Part shown: piece by piece, positions 48,099 through 58,243 of the stretch
Numbering within the stretch: position 1 is the stretch's first letter
How the letters are laid out: every line of letters starts with the position of its first letter
From: Ustilaginoidea virens
Taxonomy: Eukaryota > Ascomycota > Sordariomycetes > Hypocreales > Clavicipitaceae
Direction: 5' to 3'
Length of the DNA: 64,000 bases
Assembly (NCBI RefSeq): GCF_000687475.1
Contig: NC_057317.1
Coordinates: 3,472,001 to 3,536,000, forward strand
Made by a program: the position numbers and the translations under genes
Notes under the pieces: model-generated
What the model was told of the DNA's origin: nothing
What the model saw: only the letters and a program-made list of their open reading frames with translations
The model's database searches: none

Positions 48099-49243
48099 TC
48101 ACCGCAGCAAGGAATATTTGACATTTTCGTACACCAGAAACGTCACCCACGTAGCCGGCATGACCCTCACCACGCCCGGCACCAAGCCGCGGTAGAAGCC
48201 CACGACGCCTTCCTCCCTCCATATCCTCGCCACGACTCCCGCGACGCCCCTGCCGAACCTCTCGTCGGCATGGTAATTCTGCATCCTGCTGCGGAGCACC
48301 TGGTACGGATACGTGACTGCGCCGGCAACCAGCTTGGCAGCGCTTGAAATCACCACGGTGGCTTCGTTTGTCATTTTGACGGCGGCGTCACCCGCCGCGC
48401 CCGCGCCCTCGCCCTCGCCCTCCCTTGCCCTCTTCCTGCCGTTGAGATAGACCCTCTTGCAGGGCTCGTAGACGGCAAACTGCACCGCGCCGTGAGAGAC
48501 GCCCAGCAGGGACACGGCGAGGCCGCGGTACAAGCCCCTTGGGCCTTCGGTCCGGAGAATGGCACGAGCGCCAGCCAGCATGGAAGGGTAGGCACCCGCG
48601 GAGCCTCTGTCGGAGGAGAGCATGCGCGTCTTGAGCACCCATACGGGGTTGGTCAGCGCCGAGGTGGACGCGCCTGCCGCTGCGCTCGCGACGAAGTAGT
48701 CGGAGGGGGAGGGACGCTCACGGCCGCGGCGGCGGGCGACTAGGCGCTCGAAGCGGGATTTGAAGAAGAAGAAGGATGCCCACGAGGTGGCGTTCCCGAC
48801 GAGGTTGGGCGCGAGCCCGCGGTACAGGGACAATAGGACGGGCCGGTTGTTGGAGGCGAGGGAGCGGAGGATGGCGACGGTGGTGGGGGGCGGCGAGGCT
48901 GATCCGGCGCTCCTGTGTACTGTTTTTTTTTATTTTTTATTTTTTTATTTTTTCATAGGTGAGCAGGCGTCATGTTACAGAGAGCAGGGCAAAGGAAGGT
49001 GGGTGGGAGAGGAGAATGGGAGGACGTGCTTTGCATTCTGGTCTTGACGATGTCGAGAGGATGCACGACGAGCGTGGAGACGATGCCGGCGCTCAACCCG
49101 GCGACGGACTCGACGGCGGCGGGGGGAAGACGCCCATGGCGGCGGTCCGGTACATAGGACGCGTCAGAGCTTGGAGGGGGGGGGGGGCAGGGCGAGCCGA
49201 AGTCCTGCGCATTGTCGGGGGGCCGGGACAAGGCACCAGCCAT
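48099..49243 (-). CDS. FLX1: mitochondrial carrier, FAD/folate type (FLX1-like)
   Basis: Inner-membrane SLC25-family transporter. The SLC25A32/Flx1 branch moves FAD or folate across the mitochondrial inner membrane. Two exons (49243-49026, 48912-48099) give 343 residues with three carrier repeats. Their signature motifs are PLDIVKTRM, PVWVLKTRM and PYQVLRSRM. The Trp in repeat 2 in place of Asp is characteristic of the Flx1/folate/pyrimidine subgroup. Each repeat ends in a YRGL block (SLYRGLAPNLVGN, GLYRGLAVSLLG, GFYRGLVPGVVR). The N-terminus carries a short Pro-rich insert (CPPPPPSSDAS) encoded by a C-run. The intron is chosen by reading frame: its donor is GTCCTC, weaker than usual, and its acceptor follows an A/T-rich stretch, so the exact junction is less certain than the family. 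Substrate is inferred. Confidence 0.88.
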
Positions 49244-50628
49244 GACATGAATGAGGTGGGTTGCCTTGCCTGGTGAGGAAGGTGTGAGGAATAATAAGAG
49301 AGGTTTGTTTGTCGTTTGTTGGTCTGCTGTAGGGTGGGGAGCTTTTTTTTTTTTTTTTTTTGGCTGCAACGGAGCAACGTCAGTGGTGGGGGGCTGGGGG
49401 GGGGGGGGAAGGGTCAAGCAAGGACAGACATTGTCGTGGCTGCATCATGACAAGGCAGTCATCAGGAGGTGAATGAAAACGAAAGATCGGGACCGGATTG
49501 TACAAGAAAATGGTCTTATTACACGGCGAAGCGACTCGCCCGATGCTTATGCTACTACTCTTATGGCGTCCTCGTCCGTCATCCCCGACATTGACAGCTC
49601 GATGGACCACACCACACGCATCGCAAGCGCTTGAAGCCCCCTTTTCGTCTCTCCCCCCCCCTCCTAAAAACGATATCACAAGTCTAGTAAAAAAAGAAGC
49701 GAAGCAGCTGCCTGCTGCCTAGGAGAGAGGAGAGAGGAGGCTGCGTCCGCACCAGTCAGCACCAGGACGTTTTCTCACCACCGTGGGGCCATCCCAGACG
49801 TACCGGATGAGGGAAGGACGAGGGTCGCTGCGGGTGTAGCCTGCGTCGTGGTGCGTGCGTTAATACATGACCGTCCGTCCCGTCCGGGCTCGCTCATTTT
49901 TTCCATTTCCTTTTTTTTGTTGTTTTGGCGTACCGAGGTAGAGAATCAGCGGCAGATAGCCGCTGGGACAGAAAAGTCAGCACCACGTTTATTTTCTGCT
50001 TCCATCCCTGGGCAATGTGATGGCCGGGCGAAATCGGGGGGAGGGGAGAGAGAGAGGCTTACTAGTGGATGGCGACGCGGGAAACATCAATGAGCTTGGC
50101 GATGCGCTCCTGCGGCAGCAGCGTCAGTTGGGGCGGTCTGGCGCACCTCGGGGCTGGCAGCGCGGCAGGGCAGACCTTGGACTCTTCAGACAGGGCAAAC
50201 ATGTTGACCGGGGGATGCCTCTCTTTTTTTTTTCCTTTTTCCTTTCTTCTCTTTTCGACGCTCGAGCGGTGGATGGCGTGAGGCGGAAGCGGCGCTGCAA
50301 AAGGGTGCGGTGCGGGTAAAAGATGAATTGAATGAAAGAAAGCAGAAGCATCTGGGCAGTTGCAAGTACGCAAGTACATACAGTAGCAACCGGCAGCCAC
50401 GGCCGGGACCGGACCAACCATTGCCCGTCGCCGACGTCTGCTCTCCCCGCCAGCCAAAAAGCTATTACAGACAAAAGACAGCAGCTTCACTTCACGCACA
50501 CCAAGAATCTACAAAAAGGCAAAGGCAAAGGCAAAGCAAAGCAAAGCAACGCATCGTCGACACCACAACGCGCACCCTCGTCCGACGGCCCCGTCTCGTC
50601 CGGCGTTCCCCCCCTCCATCCTCCCAAG
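49244..50628. other. intergenic, divergent promoters of the FLX1-like gene and HSH49
   Basis: No gene is supported. The stretch contains a T18 run (about 49344-49361), G-rich tracts (49388-49409) and a GGCAAA-repeat (about 50517-50548) directly upstream of HSH49. Confidence 0.6.
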
Positions 50629-52113
50629 ATGGCGCAAAACCGGCACTGGTACAATCCCCTCCGTTCATGCATGTTCTTGTCCCGACAAGCCATATCAAGC
50701 TGAAACCCAATCGCGCCTCGCAGGGAGCAGGACAAGGAAGCCACCATCTACATTGGCAACATCGACGAGCGGGCCTCCCCCGCCACCGTGTACGAAATCA
50801 TGCTGCAGATGGGCCCCATCCACAACATCCACATGCCGCGCGACCGCGTGACCCAGAACCACCAGGGCTTCGGCTTCGTCGAGTTCCGCACGCCCTCGGA
50901 CGCCGAGTACGCGGCCAACGTGATGAACGGCGTCAAGCTGTTCGGCAAGTCGCTGCGCGTCAACAAGGCGTCGGCCGACAAGGCCAAGGGCGCCGACATT
51001 GGCGCCGAGCTCTTCGTCGGCAACCTCGACGCCGTCGTCGACGAGAAGCTGCTGTACGACACCTTCTCCCGCTTCGGGCCGCTGCTGAGCCTGCCCAAGG
51101 TGGCCCGCGACGACGCCGGCAACAGCAAGGGCTTCGGCTTCGTCAGCTTCGCCGACTTTGAGAGCAGCGACGCCGCCGTGGCCAACCTGGACGGCCAGTA
51201 CGTCCTCAGCAAGGAGGTCAGCGTGCAGTACGCCTTCAAGAAGGACGGCAAGGGCGAGCGGCACGGCGACGAGGCCGAGCGCGAGCTGGCCAAGCAGGCC
51301 AAGAAGAGGAACATTGTGCCCGAGGCGCAGGCCCTGCCGGCCTTTCTCCAGCAGGCGCAGCAGCAGCAGCAGAAGACGCAGACGCAGCAGACGCAACAGA
51401 CGCAGCAGACGCAGAAGACGCAGACGCAGACGACGACGTCGACGCCGACGCCGACGCCGACGCAGCAACAAGCGGCTCCGCAGCTGCCGCAGCCGCAGCC
51501 GCAGCAGCATCATCATCATCATCACCCTCATCCTCATCACCCCCATCCTTATCCGCACCCTCACCATCATCGTCAGCAGCAGCAACCGCAGCCGCAGCCG
51601 CAACCGCACCACCCGCTGGCATCACAGCTCCACCACCCCCAACAGCACCTGGGAGCCCCGCCCGCGCCAGCCGGCTTTGAACCTCCATCCGTGCCGGGCA
51701 TGCCTGGCGTCCCCGGCGTCCCCGGCGTCCCTCCTCCCATGGATCACCACATCCCACCCCCGCCCGCCGGATTCGTACCTCCTCACCGTGGTCTGTCGCC
51801 CTACAACGCAGCTCCCCACGGCGCTGTTCCTCCCGCCCCGGGCCGCGGCCCCGTGCCTCTCCCTCCTCCGCCATCCGGCCTACCCGCTCGGCCGCCCCAA
51901 AGCCAAAACTACACCAACCCTGCAGACTTCCATCCCGGCGCTTTCCGTCCTCCGTCTGCCTCTCCAAATCCCCCGGGATACCCGGTCGCACCACCTCCGG
52001 GACTGCCTTCCGCGCCGCCAGGAGTCTCCGGAGGCCCCGGTGCCCCCGCTCCGCCCCCGGGGTTCATGCCTCCCCCTGGATTCCAACCGCCTCCTGGCTT
52101 TGCACCAAGATGA
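50629..52113 (+). CDS. HSH49: SF3b subunit 4 (Hsh49/SF3B4), two-RRM splicing factor
   Basis: Part of the U2 snRNP SF3b complex, which helps anchor U2 snRNP near the branch point. The first exon is 20 nt (50629-50648) and the second runs 50724-52113, giving 469 residues. The junction rebuilds HWEQDKEATIYIGN, the conserved start of the family. RRM1 (about 14-90) has RNP2 IYIGNI and RNP1 HQGFGFVEF. RRM2 (about 102-178) has LFVGNL and SKGFGFVSF. After AKKRN the protein becomes low-complexity: Gln-Thr repeats, a His-rich stretch (about 235-270) and a long Pro/Gly-rich tail typical of SF3B4. Yeast Hsh49 lacks this tail, so the architecture is metazoan-like. Antisense open frames over the tail are artefacts of its repetitive codons. 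Confidence 0.96.
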
Positions 52114-52892
52114 TTGGGTCTGGCGGGGACACCAAAACGTCAAACCACGCGGTGTTGTCTGGCTTTTGGAGAACGGTATTTCTTTCGTTGTATGTTAGCG
52201 CTCTACATAGCATCAGGACGGGGGAATCTAGACGAGAATGACGGCTGTCTTCTTCTTCTTCTTCTCCTCCTCCTCCTCCTCTAAACAAGATGAATGGGGA
52301 CGCAAAAGAAGAAAAAAAGGGCTCAAACATGGAGGCGGAGAAGATGAAAAGAGAAAGCACACACGCAAAAAAAACAAAAAAAAAAGGAAAGAAAACAAAA
52401 TATATACACCGCGATGTGCATCAAGTGCATTGTATAATGAACAAAATACCGACTTGTCCCATTCATGATTCTCGTCGTCTCAAAAGTTTCCGTTTCTTGG
52501 AACCGCGCAAACAAGGCCTCGCTTGACTCTCCATGAATTGGTACTTTAGCAAACCAGCGCCCAAGCAATACTGTTTATCCCGCCCATTGTTACCAAACAA
52601 AATTCACGTTTCCCGGCCTCTTTCCGCCATGCAGATTGTGCAAACAAAACTAAAGACAACGGTTGAAGTGGAACCAAAGAAGCAGTGGAAGCCAAGGGGT
52701 GGGAACCTGTAGACCGACGACGCCTCGATCCCTGACTGTTGATTCCACAAAAAAAAAAAAAAAAAAAAAAAAAAAACGTCGCAACGTGCGCACCAAGAGA
52801 AACCTGCACTCCAAGTAAAGGCAAAAATGCTCGACTCGCACACGCACGCGAAAGCGCGCACCAAGAAAGGCCCGAAATCCAAGCTGCCGTCC
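52114..52892. other. convergent 3' intergenic of HSH49 and MAU2
   Basis: No gene is supported. The stretch contains a (TTC)n(TCC)n tract (52245-52280), an A-rich stretch (52366-52400) and an A28 run (52749-52776). Confidence 0.65.
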
Positions 52893-55788
52893 TCACAAAC
52901 TCCCAGAAAATGCATCCCCAGCCTCCCGGGTGGCCTTTTGCCACTCCTTGCTAGATTCTTCTCGCTGGCCTTGAACTTCGTACGACTGCGCGAGCATGCC
53001 GTCTGCCACGCTCTGCCATAGCATGTTGCCGCTTCGCTGCGCTTGCTTGGATGCCGCGCGGGCGCTCTTGAGTGCCTGCTCTCCGATGACGTTTTCGAAA
53101 AACCGGCTGCGCATGATGCACAGCGTCACGGCCGCCCCGAGGATGTTGTTGGTCACCTTGGAGCCAGACATTGCGGCTTGGATGTGCTGCTTTTGCTGGT
53201 TGAGTTGCTGGGGGGGGTCCGTCTCCAGCGCAGCGATTCCGTTGTGCCATGCTGTCCGAAGATCAATGTTCCAGTGGTCTGCGCAAAACGGCTGCAGCTG
53301 CTCGATGAGATCCTGCGTCTGCTGATCATTCCGACAGCTGGGATGCTGCATGATCCAAAGGCGACTAAGCCCCGCCAGGAGGGCTATTTCTCGCTGCCCG
53401 GCTCTGACCCCGCTTGATGACTGGGGAATGTCGAATTGCGGGCTGAGGAAGACGTCTAGTGCCCCTTGTAGGTTGCCCGTCCCTTGGTTGTAGACGCCAG
53501 TGAGATATGATGAGAGAAGAGCAACGGCGGGTTGCGTTGCCGACGTAAGGAGAGACTCGAGTCTCGTCATGAACTGCTTCACTCTGTTCCATTGGCAGTG
53601 ACTCGCTGCTAGAAGACCGAGCAGCACACATAAATACGCTTGCGCATCTGTCCGCCATAACCGTTGTCGAATAGCTGTGGATAGTGACACCGATGGTCCG
53701 TAGGTAATTCCTGCTGTCAAACCGTCCCCTATAATGGGTTAGAAGGGAAGGGGAAAAGGGGGGAAAAGACAAGGCAAAGAAGGGGAAAAAAAAAGTAAGA
53801 TTGCCGTAATCAGCACCATCGAACGGGGTGTTCTCAGGTTCCGTAGGCCAGCAACTCACAAGTATCAAGAATCCTAACACCTTCTAGCCAGAATTCGGTG
53901 GATCGCCGACCTTGCGAAGAGGGCTTATGCATGCTTGCTAAGCCGCTCAACGTAAGCCTGTACATGTGTCAGGTCAGTTTTGGCCCTTGTCAATCTCCTC
54001 CCATTGCGCGAAGGGAGTGGAGAACCTGGGGGGGAAAAAGAGCGAGGGAGAGGGAGAAGAAAATAAACCAACACAAGAGATCTCAGTTCCACCTTCGTCA
54101 TGAATGACATGACTATAAAATCAAACTCCCCTTCCCCCTCGACACCTCCTCGGAGTATGGCAGATGTTTCATCGCTGATGAGTCTGACACCGTATGGTTG
54201 CCTCTTGATCGGGATGTGGAAATCAGATTGGACGTTATTCCATCCTTCGCATTCATCGAGTCTTGTTTGCAGCAGTCGTAGCTTTTGACCAGTGGTATCA
54301 GGGCTCGAATGATACAGGCCTGCGGCAAAGTCCAGTATGAGAATCAAGATATCCAGCTGCACAATCTTGACGGTAGGATCAAACTGGAACTTGGCTGCTT
54401 GAGCAATGCACGAGTTGACTCTTTCAATGCTGCTATCCTTTGAGGTTTTCAGCAGCGTGAGGCCCTCCAGGACAGATGCGAGCACTCTCATAGCATTGTC
54501 GCCTCTGGTGTTAGCAACATGATACACTGCCCTAATGTTCTCCAATGCAGCAGCGTCCGACGCGTTACCCATGGCCATGTAGAATGTCGACTTCAACAAA
54601 CGAAAGGCGTAATACCACGGCACGTGTTTGAACCTGTACAGGGGTCGGTCAGCCAACTGTCTCCAAAGGCAAGGCTGGCCGTGCTATTCGAAATAGCAGT
54701 GTTTGAAACCTACGCTTCGCAATCGGAGATGTGTCCATCGACGGCCTTCAAAGCTGCCTTGTGGTTGCGCTGAAACAAGACCTTGAGCATCAGATACTGC
54801 ATGCAGTACTTCATGTCTACCAGGCGATGCTGCGATCAACTTGTTAGCAAACGGACAGCCGTCAGCGCCCAGGGTCCAAGCGGTCTTTTATTTACCTTGT
54901 CACACAGGGTGATGCCTTTGCCAAGTGCCATCTCTGCTTCCATCAAGTTCTCCGTCTCTTCCTGTAACACGGCGGCGTACCTCAATCGTAACCGAGCCTC
55001 TTCCCTAGGGGCAAGCTTACTGTTCTGCATAGCTGCCTCCAAGCATGATAAGCTCGTCGCGATCAATCTCTGATACTCGTCGACTTGAGAAGCATCGAGA
55101 GACATGGCTACGTCATGCACCGATTTGCGAGCTTTTTCTAGGCACTCTTCGGCAATGGCAACCATGATGGGGATCGTGTTCGTAGGTCGAGATTTTGGAG
55201 CGGGCGATTTCTTGGAAAAGGCTGGAGACCTTGTCGAGAGAGCCGGTGAGTTGGTCACGGATGACTGTGGACTTGACTTTATGTGGGACAATGGTTCGGA
55301 CTTGGCGTCCTGTTTTGGCTCCTTCTTCACTTCCTGCTTTGGCGTCGGTGGTTTGGGAATGCTCCCTACGGCGGTGGGGTGCGGCGCAGAAGATGCTTGC
55401 ATCTCGATACTTGAATTCGGTGGATTCATTGTGTTCGGGGGGCGCGCAGGCTCTGCAGACAGCCCCTGAATGGGCAAATCAGCCATGGGCAATCGCGGTA
55501 GAGGTGGAGGTGGAGGGGCGTTGAATATGTCTTGAGGGTTTACAAAGTTGATAGGCTCTTGTATAGGTGGTTGTGGTTGTGGCGGTGGCTCGGGCATCGG
55601 CATCGGCATCGGCACCGGCATTTCTACTGCAGGGTTCGACGCTTGTTCGTTTTCGGGTTCGGGGACGAACTCGAGTACGGGTGGTTGTTGCTCTCCTGTC
55701 ATCGTAGGTTCGGGTACCGGTTGAAGCACGTGGCCATGCGCGCCGGGACGTGACTGTTGCTTTTCTTGCACCGTTGGTTCGGCATCGT

Positions 55789-55834
<46 letters not shown>

Positions 55835-56923
55835 AGGATCCGGTGCTTGTTCTGGGAGAGGTTGCGGCGGTAAAGGTGTAGTCGGGGCAGGCAGTTTGTG
55901 ATACGGAGGATGCCGGTGTTGAGGCTGCTGGTGCGGTTGTGGTGACTGCGCATGGTTCTGCGGACGAAACGGCGCTTGCGGTGGAGGCGGTGAATGATAA
56001 TGTTGCGGCAAGTGTTGTTGTTGTTGTTGTTGTATGGGCGACTGCATGGCTTGAATTCCCGCTGGCGATTGCAGCGACTGCTTCCGCTGCACCTGCGCCT
56101 GCACCTGCGCCTGCGATGGCAGCAACGGCGATTTCCTGGGCTGTGGTGACGGAGATGGCTGATGATGTATTTGCGGCGACGTCATGTGCTGCTGCGCGCC
56201 CTGGTGCTGTTGATACATCCTCTGCATCATCGGATCCGGCACCGGCACCGGCACCGGCACCGGCTGCTGCTGCGCGTGCTGCGGGTGTTGCCCGTGCATG
56301 ATACCCTGGATGCCCTGGGAATGCTGGGCCTGTTGTTGTGTCATGATGCTTTGCCTCGGAGACGGGTGCCCAGGGTATTGCTGATGGGGTTGCTGCCACA
56401 TGGACAGTTGATGTGCTGGAGCTTGCCGCTGCGCATACTGATCCAAACTGTGGAGTTGAGCACCGCTCGCGCCGCCTACGAAAGGCGACACCGGCTGAGG
56501 TTGCTGCTGCTGGCGCGCCATCTGCATACGCAGGTACTCCTGTTGCCTCGCGGCATATTGATTCTGCTGTTGTGGATGAAATTGACCTTGCTGTTGCTGG
56601 GCGTAGTACTGGTCATTCATGCCGTTGGTAAACAAGCCGTGGTGATCTTGCATCTGCATCTGCTGCTGCATCTGCTGCATCTGATCCATATGGTCCTGCT
56701 GCTGCTGCTGCTGCTGCTGCTGCGACGGCGACGGCGACGGTGGTTGCTGGTGCTGGTGCTGGTGCTGGTGCTGGTGCTGGTGCTGGTGCTGGTGCTGGTG
56801 CTGGAACTGTCCTTCCTGGTAGCCTGGTTCACCGCCATACAAATGATTGTGATCCTGCCACCGCCGCTGCTGCTGGTCCGGAAAGCCCGGCTGCCCCGTA
56901 GGCAACGCGCCTCGGTATGTCAT
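52893..56923 (-). CDS. MAU2: Mau2/Scc4, cohesin-loader subunit, with long Q-rich N-terminus
   Basis: Partner of Scc2/NIPBL in loading cohesin on chromatin; its TPR superhelix wraps the Scc2 N-terminus. Five exons (56923-54896, 54829-54714, 54633-54073, 53957-53860, 53728-52893) join with matching phases to about 1212 residues. Roughly the first 560 residues are disordered: a (QH)n run at 41-60, poly-Gln, Met/Gln-rich, Pro-rich and an Asp-rich run near 365-380. The conserved TPR part begins around NTIPIMVAIAEECLEKA and continues with REEARLRLRYAAVL, KHVPWYYAFRLLKSTFYMAMGN, KLRLLQTRLDECEGW, LSGLASMHK, CQWNRVKQFM, GALDVFLSPQFD and GNMLWQSVADGMLAQSYEVQGQ. Yeast Scc4 lacks such an extension. The first ATG begins the open frame, and no internal ATG better marks the conserved start. 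Confidence 0.93.
56743..56803 (+). repeat. (TGCTGG)n hexamer coding the (QH)n run of MAU2
   Basis: About ten TGCTGG units on the plus strand, which encode alternating Gln-His on the minus strand inside MAU2 exon 1. The near-perfect DNA repeat suggests length polymorphism. Confidence 0.9.
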
Positions 56924-58243
56924 ATCTGCCGTATCTGCATCAGAATGCCGGGCCTAGCTCGATCGATTAAGCTGCGACGGACGTGGATGCAAGAGGACTG
57001 GGCGTTCTGTGGCCCCTCCGGGAGGGGTTTGGGCGACGCGGGAGGAGGGTGCCGACTAAATTCGCGCCTGGTATTCGAGCAACGCTTGGCGACGGCAACG
57101 AACGATAGCATTCCGGGATGGAAACCCGTCGTTTGCGGACTGAGGCTTGGATCGAGGCCAGGATCTGCCCACAGCCGTCGAGCACGATCTGGGTCGCGTT
57201 CTATAGAGCTGGAGACTGGGTCGAGGAGGAGGACAGACGACGACAAGGTCGAGCCCGATGACTCGCGTATCGCGGAGGCTGCCTGGCGGAAGCGAACAAT
57301 ACCAGAAAGCAAGGGCTAGCGAGAGAAGCCGTCATGCGCGCTGACTGACAACAGGCGAAAGCAATTTCGCGTGCTGGGTCTCGCGGGGAAGAATGGGACG
57401 ACGTTGGGATGGGCGGGTTCCAGATCGTTGGAGCCTTGGAGGTTGTACTCCGGACCATCCCGACAGGGTTTAGCTGCATTGCGAGTACGGGCGGGAGTGG
57501 AGCTGGTACTGTATGTACGTACTGCCTGGCACTCACTGCACCAGTGCACGGGTGCTGAGGTGCTAGAGTCTAGTGCTCCGTCTAGTGCTCCGTCTAGTGC
57601 TCCGTCTAGTGCTCCGTCTGGTGCTCCGTCTGGTGCTCCGTGCTCCCTACCTACTCTACGGAGTACTGTACTCCCTATGTACATACGACTCCGTCCTTCT
57701 TCGCCCAATGCACCTGCACCCTCCACTTTTTTGTCTTCAAAACTTCAAATGGCTTTCGTCATGAGACTCAAACTACAGAGTACAACTACGGCTAGTGCCG
57801 AGTCCTCGGTCCTGAATCCTGTCACGACGACTTATCCGCACCCCAAGCAGCTAGACGCCAACTCCACTCTACAAGGTATATATTACAACAGAAAATAGTC
57901 ACAATCTACACAGGTTCTCCCCGTCAGTATATGCTGTCCGAGCAGCTCTCCCAAGCTGCAAAGGAGAAAAATCCAACAACAAGGAAATTGCCGTCAAAAG
58001 CAAAAAGTCAAATCCTCCAACGCCGCCATTGGCTGGCGCAATTGTCCACTGGTCGGTGCTCCGACAAGCAAGCCAAGTGCCGTGTGCTTCCAAAACTCCA
58101 AAGAGGCATGCGGCCCTATTCTCAAACCCGTTACATATGCGTGCTCCGAGCTCCAGGCGTTGCTGACTGCCTGCAACCTCAAACGGAAAGAAAAAAAAAG
58201 AAAAAAAAAAAAAAAAAAAAAAAAACTCAACGATTGACTTGTT
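56924..58243. other. intergenic, upstream of MAU2 and downstream of CYK3
   Basis: No gene is supported. The stretch holds the MAU2 promoter region, a 12-bp minisatellite (57569-57640), a TACGGAGTACTGTACTCC palindromic site (about 57658-57675) and a long A-rich run (58188-58225) just past the CYK3 stop. Confidence 0.65.
57569..57640 (+). repeat. 12-bp minisatellite (TCTAGTGCTCCG)
   Basis: About six tandem copies; the last two carry TCTGGTGCTCCG. Confidence 0.93.

Noticed and set aside
50695..51612. 305-codon open frame antisense to HSH49
   Set aside because: It mirrors GC-rich, repetitive codons of the RRM and Gln/His tail and gives Leu/Arg/Met runs. The sense strand is a clear SF3B4.
56162..57319. 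385-codon plus-strand frame across the MAU2 N-terminus
   Set aside because: It is the antisense of CAG/CAC repeats, giving Leu/Val/Arg runs, and has no family resemblance.
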